From Eulemur rufifrons (Eukaryota; Chordata; Mammalia; Primates; Lemuridae), in NCBI RefSeq assembly GCF_041146395.1, contig NC_090989.1:278162343-278226342 (forward strand): 64,000 nucleotides of DNA, written 5' to 3'. The first letter of the stretch is position 1, and each line of letters starts with the position of its first letter. The notes below the pieces were generated by a model. That model was not told where the DNA came from. It ran no database searches and saw nothing but the letters and a program-made list of their open reading frames with translations. The position numbers were made by a program, and so were the translations under genes. Shown here piece by piece: positions 27,691-40,544 of this stretch.

Positions 27691-28479
27691 AACAAGCAAC
27701 TTTGCCTAGAAGGACAGCCAGGACAGACACAGACGGGAAAAGCCCCAACGTTTCTGCAACTCTGTCCTTCTGAGGGGTGGGGCAGGCTTCACCAGCCCAG
27801 GCCCCGAGCCAAGGAGCGCCTTGGAGTGGCCTGAGTGACAGATGAAGCGGCCTCTTCCAAGGGGAACCAGAGTGAGGACTCTGCTGCAGGGCTGGGAGGT
27901 GTGGCCCATCCTAAGCTGCTGCCTGGGCAGTGGCCAGCAGAGTGGCCCAGACATGACAATACAAGAGAAGCCAGGAGGAGGGAGACTGGTGGCCAGAGAG
28001 CCACCCTCCCTCTCTCAACCTGGCCCAGCCCTACCACAGGCCCAATCCGAGCCCCTCCCATCATTGTCTTGTGCTGTTGGGGGGGAGCAGAGCGCAGAGT
28101 GGTCAGCGACTTCCTGAGGTCACAAGGCCAGTGACAGTGGTCAGCACAATAGGAAGATGCTTGATACAGTTGGAAGGGGAGGTAGGAGAATGGGTTCATT
28201 TTCACAGATTTAAGTCCCCCCAGGAGAAGGCAGTGGGTAGATTGGGAGCTAGAAGGTTGGTGAACATCAGGCAGGTCAGGAGAAGAAGCAGGAAGGAGTA
28301 GGGATTATCCATAGGGAGGCCAGATATGGGAGCAGGTGAGGAGCTGGGGCTGGGAGCCTGGCCATACTCTTTCGTCTTTTCCAAATCACCGGTGAAGGGG
28401 GGAACCTTGTCCCAGTGGTGTCTCCTCAAAGCCAGAGCACTCCTCAGATGGGATCTCCTACCATGGAGCAGGAAAATAT

Positions 28480-31103
28480 TAACAAACTATTGTGATTTTT
28501 CTTCCTGGAATTTTTGCTTTATACATAGTTGGCTGCTTTGTTGCTTGGTACAACAAGGTTCATGATTGCTTTACCTTCCTAAGGGAAGACTGTATCTTTC
28601 TTCATTAAATATTATCCCTCCTTGTCCTGTTTAATGCTTTTGGCCTTGAATTCCATTTTGATGATAATATTGGTACTCCTACTTACCTTAACCCACTATG
28701 TCTTTGTCTTTGTCCAGCCCTTTATTTTACAATCTTTCTTTACCCTTCTATAGTCGTTTCTTATTTTTTTAAAAAGCAGCAAATAACTGGAGTTAATTTT
28801 TTATTTTCACTGTGTTATATTTGACACATACACAAGGAAAATATATAACTGATGTAAGTTATGAAGCACAATAAAATGAACCCAACACCAGCCATAAGAA
28901 CTAGAATATTACCAAAACCATTGAATCTCCCTGTGTATTCCACCCCATCCCCACTCCCTACCTCACCCCTGAAGATAATCACTATCTTATATTGTGTGTT
29001 TATCATTGTCTTGCTTTTTAAAAATGAATTCCTGAGCCTCTAAAATCACCTATTGTTCAATTTTGCTTGTTTTGAGATTTCTATGTAGATAATCATATCA
29101 TCTGGAAGTAATGAGAGTTGTGTTCCTTTCTATTCATTATGCCTTTTCTTTCTTTGTCTTTAACACTTTGGCTAGAATTTCTTATAAAGTATTGATTAGA
29201 AGGCTTCAGATCATTGTCTTATTCTCTCAAGAATAATGCTTTATACCTTTTAATGATTTTGCTAAACTTTGCAAGTTAAGAAAATTCCCTTGTATTCCTA
29301 AGATAAAAATTTTAATCATAAAAGGTTATTGACTTTTATTAAGTGTTTTATCTACACAGATTTTCTCCTTTAACCCATTAATGTCATTGTTTATATTTAC
29401 ACATTTTATATATATAAATATTATACAGTATATGATATACTATACACTTGTACTCGCTAATTGTTGGATTGAGGATTTTATTTATATCCATTTGCTCAAG
29501 TTTGTTAACTATGTAGTTTAAGCCTTCTATATTTTTCTTAATTTTTACTTTGAAATATCAATATTTGGGAGAGAATAAGTGGAAATCTTCCATCATAATC
29601 ATGGATTTATTGATTTTTCTCTGTCGTTCTATCCCTTCTTGCTTTGTATATTTTGAGGCTGTTTTATTAGTTGAATTTTTATGTCTTCTATGTGCAGTAA
29701 AACTTTTATAATTATTAGGAACTTTATCTCTTACAGTAATGTTTAACTTAATGAATATTTTTTGATGCTAATAAAGCCACTCTAATTTTATTTTAATTGG
29801 TATTTTTCTGATATATCCCTTTATTTTCAGCTTTTCAGTGTCCTTGTATTTTAGGAGTGGCGCTTGGAGACAACACATAGATGGATTTAAAATATATATC
29901 TGATAATCTCTTTTAACTAGAGAGTTTAGCATATCTACATTTCTTAAAGATTGGTGATAAATGTGGGTTTGTACCTGCCATCTAACTGGGTGCTTCTTCC
30001 TCACTCACTCATCTTTTCTGTGGCTTTTGTTTCTCCTTTTACTTTTTAAAATATTTATGGTTTTCTTTCAGTCCACCTCTTTTCCTGTACAGATTTGGTA
30101 GTTGCATACTCCTTTGCTATTCTTTTAGTGATTACTCCGGAAATTTTACCTCTCAAACCTAAAAAAGTCTAAAGGTAAGATTCTCTTCTCCTCCTGAATA
30201 ACGCAAGGGCCTTAAACCACGTTAACTCCAGTCCCCGCTCCCAACCTGAATGTAACTGAGATCCAGTAGTTGAGTTTGCCCTTTTTTTGTCCACAAAGTA
30301 GGCATTATTATTACTAGTGACATCAATTTTATGCAGACAGTCTTTGTTTGGATTTAACTACATATTTACCAACTTCTTTTGTCAGCATTTCTTCTTGTAC
30401 ATGAGATTTATTTTGGGGGATCATTTTCTTTTATTTTCCTTTAGTAAAAGTCTAACAGTGGTGAATTTCCTCAGTTTTGGTCCACGTGAAGATGACTTTA
30501 TTTTGTTCTCATTCTTAAAAGATAGTTACACTGAGTATAGAAGTCTAGGTTAATAATTATTTTGTCCCAGCACTTTAAAGACATTTTCCCATTTCTTATG
30601 GATTTTTATCGTGGCTGTTGATTAGTCTGCTGGAAGTTTAAATGTCATTCTTTTGTATCCAACTGTTTCTTTTCTTTGGTGGATTCTAAGGTCTTCTCTT
30701 TACTTTTGGTCTTCTGCAAGTTTATTACGATGTGTCTATGTGTGAACACATCTCTTATAAATTCTAAAGCGTTCTTAGCCATTATCTTTCCAAACATTAC
30801 CCGATTGCTGTCTGTACTCTTTCCCTACGGGTCTCAGTTGCACAGCGGACCTGCTCATTTTCCCGTCCCGCTCTCTTAACCTCCCTCGGATTTTTCCTCT
30901 CCTTTTCTCTCGGCGTTGCATTCTGGGTAATCTCCGCAGATCCATTTTCTAGTTCACAATGATCTCTTCAGCCGCAGCCAGCCTGCTATTGACTCTATCC
31001 GATGGGATTTTTATATCACCAATTATAATTTTCATTTATGCAAGTTCTATTTTGGTTTATTTTCAAATTTTCCTGGCCATTTTTGGTAGGTTAGTATTTT
31101 ATG

Positions 31104-31139
<36 letters not shown>

Positions 31140-31640
31140 CCATCCTGCATTTCTTCAAACATTTTATATGTAATGATTTAACTTTCTGTATTTGGTCATT
31201 CCAATAGCTGAAGTATTAAAGGGGTGTGTCTAAGCATATCGTTTTATCGCTGACTCTCACTCACGGTGGCTTGTTTCCTTGTAGTTGGTGACCACTGGCT
31301 GTGAGCTCACATTTTGCTGAACTTAACCTGTGGGAATCCTGAGGTGCTGAACTGGGAGCACGTTCCTACTCAGGGCATTTGCGTTTGCTTCTGCCAGGAG
31401 CCAAGGGCCGCCATGACCCCGGGACTACTTTAACCACCATAGAGACTCCAGCTCCGTGCAAGAACCTCAGGCTCAGTTCTCTCGCCTTGCCTCTGCCCTG
31501 GACTTCAGTTGCCTACCACACTGCTTACTTCAACACTCAGCCCGACTTTCCTGCTTACCTGTTAGTTACCACTCCATGCTTCAGTTCAATTCCCCACTGC
31601 CTTGCCATGTTTTTCTTGGCAGATGACATATAGTCCTTAG
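28480..31640 (-). mobile_element. Old L1/HAL1 LINE remnants, antisense
   Basis: An AT-rich block that abruptly interrupts GC-rich DNA. Text matches antisense L1/HAL1: GGCCTTGAATTCCATTTTGA near 28640; 3'-UTR-type text (ACCCAACACCAGCCATAAGA) near 28880; GAGTATAGAAGTCTAGG and TTACGATGTGTCTATGTGTG near 30530-30740; the 5' region to about 31640. All frames are broken. Probably a composite of several insertions rather than one element. Confidence 0.75.
31108..31137 (+). repeat. (GT)n microsatellite
   Basis: Uninterrupted TG dinucleotide run of about 15 units inside the L1-rich block. Confidence 0.97.
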
Positions 31641-31799
31641 AGATTTCCCTTACTTTCTAGCAAGCCCAGCAATGCATTACAAATAATTGTTTTGTTTTGC
31701 CTTGCTTTGCCTTGCTTTTGTAATTCATATAGAATCTAGTTGCATTTTTAGTGGGGGGGCCTTTCGGAGCACTAACCACCTTGCCAAAAGTAGTAGTCC

Positions 31800-31955
31800 C
31801 TGGGTGCTATTGTGATTTCCATTTTATAGATGAGGAAACTGAGGCTTTAGAAATTTAGAAAAATAAATGTCTTGCTCAAGACCACACAGCCAGCCATGGC
31901 AGAGTCAGGACTAGAACCCAGGCTATCTGGCTCCAGAGCCTGAACATTTAAGCAG
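31800..31955 (-). repeat. MIR SINE (antisense)
   Basis: TTCCATTTTATAGATGAGGA, AACTGAGGCTTTAGAAATT, CAAGACCACACAGCCAGCC and CTAGAACCCAGGCTATCTGG. Confidence 0.88.
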
Positions 31956-31999
31956 AGGTTTGCTGTCCCCCAAATGAGAAGAAATGTGTTTACAGGCTT

Positions 32000-32620
32000 G
32001 CAGCCTTGGCCGATGCTCTGCACTGAACCCACAAGCTTCTGCTGGGGAAGGATTGAGGAGGCCCAGTCTGGCCCAGGGTGGGCAGGCCCCAGGCATCCAG
32101 CCCCAGCTCAGCCTGCACCTCCCATCCTGGGAAGCAGCCAGCAGGCGCTTCCTGCACTCAGGTTGCCATGACAACTAACCACCCCTGCGATGAGATGCAA
32201 AAGCCACAGCAGTGAGTGGAACATTCCTGAGTCTGAGTCCTCATTACAGGTGGATCTCCTGCAGCCTTGGGGATAGTGTGAGGGGGGATCAGAGGAAAGA
32301 GAATTTGTGTGAGGGGTACTGTTCAAACTAGCTACAATGCCACTTGCTGGCCCCTTTCTCTTTGCCCACATCCCAGTTATGATGGTCCCAGAGTCCCAGG
32401 TCCAAGAAAGTCCAGAAAGAGGCTGAGGTCTGCCTGCTGCTAGGTCTCACACAATCTCAGATCCCCTTTCTCATTCAACAACAGCCCCCTGTTGCCTCCT
32501 CTGGCCAGGTCCTCAGGATCCTCTGGCAGATGAGGTCCTTGGTGAATGACCCATCTAGTGTGAGACCCAGACAGGTTCTGACAGCCAGCTACGACCAGGA
32601 GACAAAGGAGCACAGAAGCC
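32000..32620. other. Unique intergenic DNA, nothing recognised
   Basis: Moderate-GC sequence between a MIR and an ancient repeat. I see no exon, RNA gene or clear motif cluster. Confidence 0.5.
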
Positions 32621-33110
32621 ATGAGAGCACAAAAGAGTAAGTGCTTCCAGCAAGGCTTCCCAGGGCACAGAGATTTGATCCTGGCCTCAAAGGGTGACAA
32701 GAAATCAGCCGGTTAGAGAAAGTAGGGAAAAGCATTCCAGGCAGAGGGAACTGCAACGCAGTCAGCTCAGAGGCATGAAAGAGCACAGTCACTTTGGTAA
32801 AACAAGGCAAGGGAAGCAGGAAAGGTGGCTACACAGGAGAACCAAGACAAAGCTTGAAGGGCCTTTAACAAGATGCCGTGAACTTGGGCTTTGTCCTGGC
32901 AGTAGTGGGCAGCTCCTAAATAGTCTGATGGAGGTGTGACACAGCTGTATTGTCATCAGAGCATTGAAGATAGAGATGAGCCCATTGCAATAATGTAGAG
33001 GAATGACCACGGTAATCAGGACAATGGCGATGATGGCAGAGATAAAAGAGAAGGGGACAGATTTGGGGATGTTTAGATGGGCAGGTGGACAGTGCTTGGT
33101 GGGAGATTGG
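32620..33110 (+). repeat. Ancient interspersed repeat, unassigned family (copy 4)
   Basis: The best preserved copy. It includes AAAAGCATTCCAGGCAGAGG, GGCATGAAAGAGCACAG, AGCTTGAAGGGCCTTTAAC, CTTGGGCTTTGTCCTGG, GTCTGATGGAGGTGTGAC and CATTGCAATAATGTAGAGG in a fixed order shared with the other copies. Confidence 0.7.
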
Positions 33111-34220
33111 AGTTAAAGGGATGGGAGCATCGACCTGAGGGAGCACAGGAGCGGGTGGGGACTGGACAGGGACCCCGTAGCAGGCCCCTGCTGGGTCATG
33201 TGTCAGTGACCAGTTTTCCTCATACAGATGCTGGGGCTTGAGCTCCCTGGAGTGTGATATCCATGACATTTGCTCTCCAGGTCAATAGAGAAGAAGAATG
33301 TTCCAGAGCCTTCTTCAGCCTGGAGGCTTCTAGCAGTTTCTAACCACCAAGTGAGCAGTTCCAGCTGCAGTCTCGCCCCACCCCCAACTCTGCACTGCAC
33401 CAGCCCTGGTGTCCCACAGCCTCCCCAGGGGGCACCCTGGCAGCTGCTGTCTCCCACTTCTGGGCCATGGGCCCCCTCATCTTCCAGGCCAGTGGGGCCA
33501 AATTTCTGTTGTGGATCTTGTTTCCTTGTTCTGGTTACGTGCATGTCACAGAGTTATTTCCACGGCTGCTTGGCTCTGCAGCCTGGGGCTGAATTAATGA
33601 GAAACTGTAGAGGAATCAAGTTGGTGATTGCAAACCTAAGACAGGTGGCTCCGGAGTCAGACAGAACAGCGCTCAAATCCTGAATCCTGACTCCACCCTA
33701 ACCTTAGGCCCCTGTCCTGGGCAGTGCCTCCCACTACACCCCAGCCCTCTGCTGCTCACACCTCTCCCGTTCACGCCCCCTCTTCTCCCTCACTGCCGCC
33801 CTCCCGGACACATTCCTCTCCCGCCCACACCTAGGGCAGGTCCCCCACTGTCTCCAGATTGAAACTGTCGAGGAGTCATCTCAGGCTCCCGAGGGATTAC
33901 TGCTGGGGCCAATGGCCTCCCCACGCCCCTCCCTCATCTCCAGTCCCCAACCTGGTCTCCAGGCAGGTGCCAGCCTGGGCATCAGGGACCAGAGATGCCT
34001 GGCCAGGCTGCCCGGCTGGCCTGGTGTACTTGGCCCTGACTCAGGACGTGGGGACACCACCCTGCCCCCGCGGAAAGCTTCGGGGTGGTGGCAACTGGGG
34101 CTTCAAGGCTGGCCTCCATTTCTGCCCCTCTTACTCCCTCTTCCACCAGCACCGCCACTGCCCATCGCACCCAGCACTCCCCAAGAGTGGCCGAGAGAGG
34201 TGTGGCCCGCGACTGAGCCG
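33110..34220. other. Unique GC-rich intergenic DNA leading into a CpG-rich block
   Basis: No repeat family or exon recognised. Composition becomes progressively more C-rich toward 34200. Confidence 0.5.
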
Positions 34221-35110
34221 AGAAAGGGACGGGGCGGGGCCTGAGATGCTTCGAGGCAAGCCCCGCCTTTTGGGCCCGGACAGCCCAGACCCGTCCATAA
34301 GGCCGGGGGCGGAATCAGAGGGGGTCGCAGGCTGCGCGCCCTGCAGAGTCCTGGCGGCCCGGGCCTGACCCGCGCCCCGTCTGGTGGGGCCACCCTGGGC
34401 CGGGGAGGCTCCCAGACCCAGCACCCGCTTCCTCCCCGGGGCGGGGCCCGGCGGCCACGGGCCAAGCGCCGTAAAATTTAAAGAGGTGAGAGAGACACTT
34501 CGCAGAAACCTCAGCAGCGCGGGGAAATGAAATAAGGCCTCCCCCCTCCCCGGGCGGCCGCCCCCGCCCGCGCCGCCGGCCCGGGTCACCCCGGAGGGTC
34601 CAGGTGCGGGACCTGCGCTCTCAGCCCGACCCACGGGGCTGGCAGAGCCACCCTCCCCGCCCGCGCCGCCCCCGGAGAGGACAGCGAGGAAGCACCCAGG
34701 GACCTGGACCCCGCGAGCGGCCAGGGGTCCCAGGCCGGGGCCGAGGTGGCCCTAATAGCTCTCCCCGTCCAGGGCAGAGGGCCTCCCCTCCCCCATGTGG
34801 AAAAGCGGACCCAGAACCCCCCCCCCCACACACACACATTTGTCCCGATGCCTTTCTCGTGTGTCCCACGGTGGGTCCGGTTCCCCCCTTCCTCCCCGCG
34901 CCGTCTGAGCTCCCCCCGCCCGGTGCAGCCCCAGTCGCTCCCCCCATGATGGATGGAGCCTTCAGGGAGCCGGCGCGGGCGGGCTCGGCTCAGGCGGAAA
35001 TGAAGAGGATAAGATCTGCGAGCCGAGCCGCAGTGACACCGTGATATCCGCCCGGCTCGCTGCGCTCCGGGTGATGGATGGGGCGGAGCTCCCCGCCCCC
35101 ACCCCCGGAA
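34220..35110. promoter_or_regulatory. CpG-island-like block, candidate promoter
   Basis: CpG-dense over about 0.9 kb with Sp1-type boxes GGGGCGGGGC (34231-34240) and GGGGCGGGGCCC (about 34438), a CArG-like CCATAAGGCCGG (34296-34307), GGCGGCCGCCCCCGCCCGCG (about 34553) and an AT-bearing insert (GTAAAATTTAAAGAGG at about 34471). It lies about 12 kb past the inferred LMX1B end and no coding exon abuts it. An unannotated non-coding transcript or a Polycomb-bound island is possible. Confidence 0.5.
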
Positions 35111-35565
35111 CCCGGCGCCCCACCCCCGAAGCACCGCCTGCGGCCACACACGCGGCCACCTGACACTCCCCCACCCCCTCCACACACTGCGCCCCCAGGC
35201 ATCTGGCCGTGCCCCGCGCATGTAGGGACTGTTCCCGGGCATTCCCACTAACGAGATTGTCCTGAGCGCAAAGCACAACTGACCCATTTGCCCATCACAC
35301 TGCCTCTTCCTTGCTCACTATACACACTCGCAGGCCGGCTGCACCCGCTCCCCAGCACGTGAGCCTTACTGAGCCTCAGGGGCCACCCAGGAAGAGGGTG
35401 TGGCCCCTGTGAGACCCAGCCCTGGGCGGGGGGCTTGGAACCGGGAGCGGGACGGTGGCCGCTACTTGTGCTCATCACCTCGTCTGGCCACCGAGCGGTC
35501 GGGCCCGGTATGGACCGGGGCAGCTGCGGCGGCGCCAGTAAGGTCCAAACAGGCTTCGTATCAGT

Positions 35566-35627
35566 GTTGCCGTGGTTACCATCTTCCTAGCACTATCTCT
35601 CAGCGACTTCGTCGTTACTATGGTTAC
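35566..35627 (+). promoter_or_regulatory. Pair of RFX X-box-like inverted repeats
   Basis: GTTGCCGTGGTTAC (35566-35579) and GTTACTATGGTTAC (35614-35627) lie 48 bp apart. Both resemble the RFX-dimer consensus of two GTTGCC-type half-sites facing each other with a 2-bp spacer, each with at least one mismatch in the right half. They sit just downstream of the CpG-rich block. Confidence 0.4.
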
Positions 35628-35689
35628 AGGCACCGCATCCTCCTCTCCTGTATTGCTTCCATTTGATTCCCATCGCCATTTCCATTCAT

Positions 35690-35910
35690 TCCTTCACTCA
35701 CCCCCTCGATTTATTCATCAGTTGGGGACACAGAGATGAATAAGTCGGTCCCCACTTTTGGGAGCGAACAGCTGGATGCGGGGGAGAGGTGAGCAACCAA
35801 GGGCCCTACGTTCTGCAGAGCCCTGAGCAGCAATCTGGCCTGGCCACATAGACGGTTTGGTAGAAAGAGTAATCAGGCCAGGGCAGGCAGGGAGGACCAC
35901 AGGAAGAGGA
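35690..35910 (+). repeat. Ancient interspersed repeat, unassigned family (copy 5, 5' part)
   Basis: TTATTCATCAGTTGGGGACA, CAGAGATGAATAAGTCGG, TCCCCACTTTTGGGAGC and GAGCAGCAATCTGGCC correspond to the 5' part of the copies near 7530 and 22600. Confidence 0.5.
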
Positions 35911-36059
35911 AAGGCACGAAGGCATCACAGCATTGTCACCACCACATGGTGCTCCCTGTGCTTGGAGAAGAGCGCATTCTTTGCAGTGTCATGGCAGTCA
36001 GTAAGGAGAGGAGGCCGGTTTGAGCTACACTGTCAAGGATCTTTAATGACCCAAGGTTT

Positions 36060-36240
36060 CCCGTGGCACAGAGCCAGGCTTGGGGGGTCCGACAGACCTG
36101 GGTTTGAATCCCAACATTGCTATCACCTAGCTTAGGGACTTTGGGCACATCATTAATGCACAGACTCTGGCACTTCGCAATTGCTCTGGAAGTTACTGTT
36201 TTTATTATTGTTATTTTTTCCACCATGCAAAGTAGCTTAG
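36060..36240 (+). repeat. MIR SINE
   Basis: GACAGACCTGGGTTTGAATC, CTATCACCTAGCTTAGGG and ACTTTGGGCACATC in sense MIR order. Confidence 0.75.
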
Positions 36241-36589
36241 GAGAGTCACCAACATTAACACTTTCAGCCCCTCGGGGAGCTCATGATTCTCTCTTCCCTA
36301 ACCTACCTTGTAAGGCCACACCCTGGGGAGCCAAGATGGGTGGTTGAGGCCAACAATATTGCTGGAGGATGGGGTCTGAAGGCGGGGCTTTGCTAGAACC
36401 AGTCCACCTGTGTGTGTCCTCTCCTTCATCTCTGTGCAGCTGCTGGCTGGAGGACCACAGGTTCTCTCTCACGGGGAAGGAATTCCTGCCCTGCACATGC
36501 AAGTTGAATAAAGACTTGGACCCACTCACTTGGGCCAGAGATTCACTGTATAAGAAATCCTGATAGACGGCAGGTGTAACAGAGACTGG

Positions 36590-36995
36590 CAGGCTCTTCA
36601 CTACACCTGTTTCTTCTCAGGACCACAGCTGGGCTCCATCCACAACCTCCCTTGTAAGTAGGTGTGGCCACACAGGTGAGCTCTGACCAATGATGTGAAT
36701 GGAAACAGTGTACACCATTTCTAGACATTGCTTGTAAAATCTGTCATGCATGACCCTTCATTCTCTCTCCCCTCCCCAACCTTGATGCAAACAATTGTGG
36801 TGACCTTGAACACTGGGAACCAAAATGGAAGAAGCCTGGGTCTCCAAATTGCTGCTTAAAGAGAGTTGCCCACGGAGCAGGAACATCCAATTTGGATTTT
36901 ACACCAGCCAGAAATAAACTTGTATTATGTTTGAGGCTTAAACACGTTGAGGTTTGTTTATTTCAGCAGCTAGTGTTACCCTAATACAGTATGGC
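36590..36995 (+). mobile_element. Ancient LTR-like repeat (ERVL-MaLR type, tentative)
   Basis: CTTGTAAGTAGGTGTGGCCA, CTCTGACCAATGATGTGAA, CAAAATGGAAGAAGCCTGGG, and a 3' end AGAAATAAACTTGTATTATG then AGCAGCTAGTGTTACCC. This resembles the polyadenylation end of MaLR-type LTRs; the exact subfamily is not assigned. Confidence 0.55.
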
Positions 36996-37107
36996 TAAGT
37001 GCATCCCTTCTTTCCCTCCTTCCCCCTTGTTCCTCCTCTTTAAATTAGTCTTGGCTATTCTTGGCTCTTATCCTCATAGGAATTTTAAGATTAGTTGGCT
37101 GAGTTCC

Positions 37108-37396
37108 TTTTTTTAATTATAATTATTATTAGACAGGGTTTCACTCTGTTGCCCAGAGTGCAGAGTGCAGTGGCATGATCATGGCTCACAGCAGCCTCAG
37201 ACTCCTGGGATCCATCGATCCTCCTGCCTCAGCATGCCAAGTAGCTGGGACTACAGGCGTGTGCAACCACATCCAGCGAATTTTTCTATTTTTTGTAGAG
37301 ATGGGGTCTTGCTATTGCCCAGGCTGGTCTCAAACTCTTGTCCTCAAGCAGTCCTCCTGCCTCGACCTCCCAACGTGCTAGGATTACAGGTGTGAG
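37108..37396 (-). mobile_element. Alu (older, J-like), antisense
   Basis: Begins with a T-rich tail and reads GGGTTTCACTCTGTTGCCC, GCATGCCAAGTAGCTGGGAC, TTTTTGTAGAGATGGGGTC and GTGCTAGGATTACAGGTGTG. It lacks the strepsirrhine internal A/T segment, so it is an early Alu. Confidence 0.92.
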
Positions 37397-37796
37397 AATT
37401 CCTTTAAAAAACCTTGCTATGACATTGGGTGGAATTCCATTTAATTTCTATATTAATTTGTGGAAACTTACTATCTTTACAATACTAAGTCTTTCCACTC
37501 AAAAACATAGTCCATTTAGATTATATTTATTAGATGTATTAGGTCTTATTTGATTAGATATTATTAGATCAATAAAGATTCATAATTTATTGTATACTTA
37601 GGTTTTGTATATCTTCTGTTATGTTTAGTTATAGTTGTTGATTTTGTTGCCATTGTGAACTAAATCTTTTTCTTTTTTACATTATATGTCCTAAGTTTGA
37701 ATATTCATCTTGTATCTGGCAGCCTTGCTAAATTCTCTTGTTAGTTCTAATAATGTACATAGTTTTCTGGATTTTCAGCATAGAAAATCATATCAA

Positions 37797-38118
37797 AGAT
37801 GCCTCCACATGCTATTCCTTCTGCCTGGAACTCGCTTGTCCCAGACACCTGCATGGATCCCTCATGACCTTCAGGTCTCTGTTCAAATATCATCTAATCG
37901 GTCAGGCCTTCCCTCACCTCCTGTGTAAAGAAGCGCACACACAGTGCTCTTTATCCCTTTATCCTGCGTTATTTTTCTTTTAGGACTGACAAATTATCAA
38001 TATAAATTGTTGGTTCATTTTTTTCTGCCTCCTCCACTAGGATGTAAGCTGATTGAGAGCAGGAACCATGTCGTTTTACTTCATTCTGTATCTCCCAGTG
38101 CTGAGTTCAATAGATAAT
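37797..38118 (+). mobile_element. L2 LINE 3' fragment lying inside antisense L1 text
   Basis: TGCTATTCCTTCTGCCTGGA, CCTTCAGGTCTCTGTTCAAA, CAGGCCTTCCCTCACC, CTCCTCCACTAGGATGTAAG, TGATTGAGAGCAGGAACC and GTATCTCCCAGTGCTGAG follow L2 consensus order. L1 text appears to stop just before and resume just after. Confidence 0.8.
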
Positions 38119-38845
38119 TTTTTTTAAATAATAAGTAATGTCAAGTTTATTCTTTCCAATCCCTATTCCACTTGTTTCTCCATACAAAATCAAAGGGATT
38201 GATTTTACTATTTCACCACTTATATTCTTTGTAGCAGGTTTTTAGTAGGTTCATTTCATTGGGTTAAAAAAGCTGTCTTTAATATAAATTTTTCTATGAA
38301 TATAATATATAGTTCTCTAAGAGTTTAAAATATTTTACTATTATTTCAAATGTTTTTTCTCCCATCTGTTGAGATTAAAATTTATTTTTATTTTTAATCT
38401 GTTAATATGAATTGCACTGATAGTATTTCCTTATGATCCTTCTCATGTTTCCTGTCTGTACTTATATACCTTTTAAATTTTTCTTTTTTTCCTTCATTAA
38501 CCAGCTAGAGATTGTCTATTTTACACTCTTTCCAAAGGACCAGCTTTTGACTTTGTTGATCATTTCTGTTGCTTCTTTGTTTCTTAGTTCATTTTTATGT
38601 CTTCTTGAGTTGAAACTTTTGTTCAATTATTTTTAGTCATTTTGATTTTTCTAATAAAGGTATTTAAAGCTCTAATGTTCTAAGTTCCACCCGGACAGAA
38701 ACCCACAAGTTTTGGTATGTAGAGCTTGAATTCCTGTTCAATGGCAAAAATTTGTAATTGATGTTATAGTCCCTTTTTAAACTCATTAGTTATTTAAAGA
38801 TGTTTCCCCACTTTGGTTCACCTTTTATTATTAAATTCTAATTCT

Positions 38846-39449
<604 letters not shown>

Positions 39450-39646
39450 GTTTTTTTCTTATTCTATCTGCTTCAGAATTATGTTAAAATCTCCCAGTAT
39501 AATTGGAGATTTGTCAATTTTTGTTTAATACATTCTAGCTGCATCAAGTTCAGTATTATATGTTCCCAGGAAGTTCTTTTCATAATTAATTATCATCCAC
39601 ATTGCATAATATTGCTCTTCTCCCTAAAGTTTTTTTTTAGAATTAA

Positions 39647-39995
<349 letters not shown>

Positions 39996-40544
39996 TATGT
40001 CATTCTTTTAGATGTATCTCTTGTAAAGAGCATTTATAGCTGAATTTTTTAACCAGTCTGAAAATCTCTGCTTTTTAAAGGGTAGATTTGAGTTGTTTAC
40101 ATTTATTGTGATTATTATTTTATTTGGAATTATTTCTAACATCTTATTTTGTGTCTATGTGGGCCTCTTTGCTGTGTTTTCTTTGCTCCTTATTTTCTTC
40201 TTTCCTGCCTTTCATTGAATTAGTAATTTCCCCTTTTCCTCTCCATTGGCTAATAAGTTATATATTCTATTTATATTATTTGAGTAGTTATCCTTCAGTT
40301 TTAACATAAATAACTAATACAACAAAGTCAAGAGTTAAAAATCAATGTCTCTATCATTCTCCATAACAATATAAGGACTAAGGTATTTATTTAACTCGTG
40401 TATCAGCCCCCTCGTCTATATTTTTATTGTCTAGCATTTAGCGTCACCTTATTTTTAACTCTCCATTAGTAAGTTAGTTATGTTTTATAGCTAAGGCTCA
40501 CCACATTTTATCAACTCTAAGATGTCAACAATTGTAAGAAACAC

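Larger units (their letters stand above)
22316..28480. other. GC-rich intergenic DNA downstream of LMX1B
   Basis: No coding exon recognised on either strand. The content is MIRs, a copy of the unassigned repeat family, a small CpG-rich patch (25310-25610), a G-run tract (26593-26620) and a possible regulatory island (26640-27290), each listed separately. In human, the next gene downstream is ZBTB43, which I recall to be about 100 kb away, so none of its exons is expected here. Confidence 0.6.

Noticed and set aside
35041..35140. Possible first exon of ZBTB43 or another downstream gene at the CpG-rich block
   Set aside because: From remembered human gene order ZBTB43 starts far beyond this distance, and no coding start or splice donor with a recognisable product was found.
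34586..35287. 233-codon minus-strand open frame in the CpG-rich block
   Set aside because: Low-complexity Gly/Arg/Pro composition expected from CpG-rich DNA with few stops; no recognisable domain.
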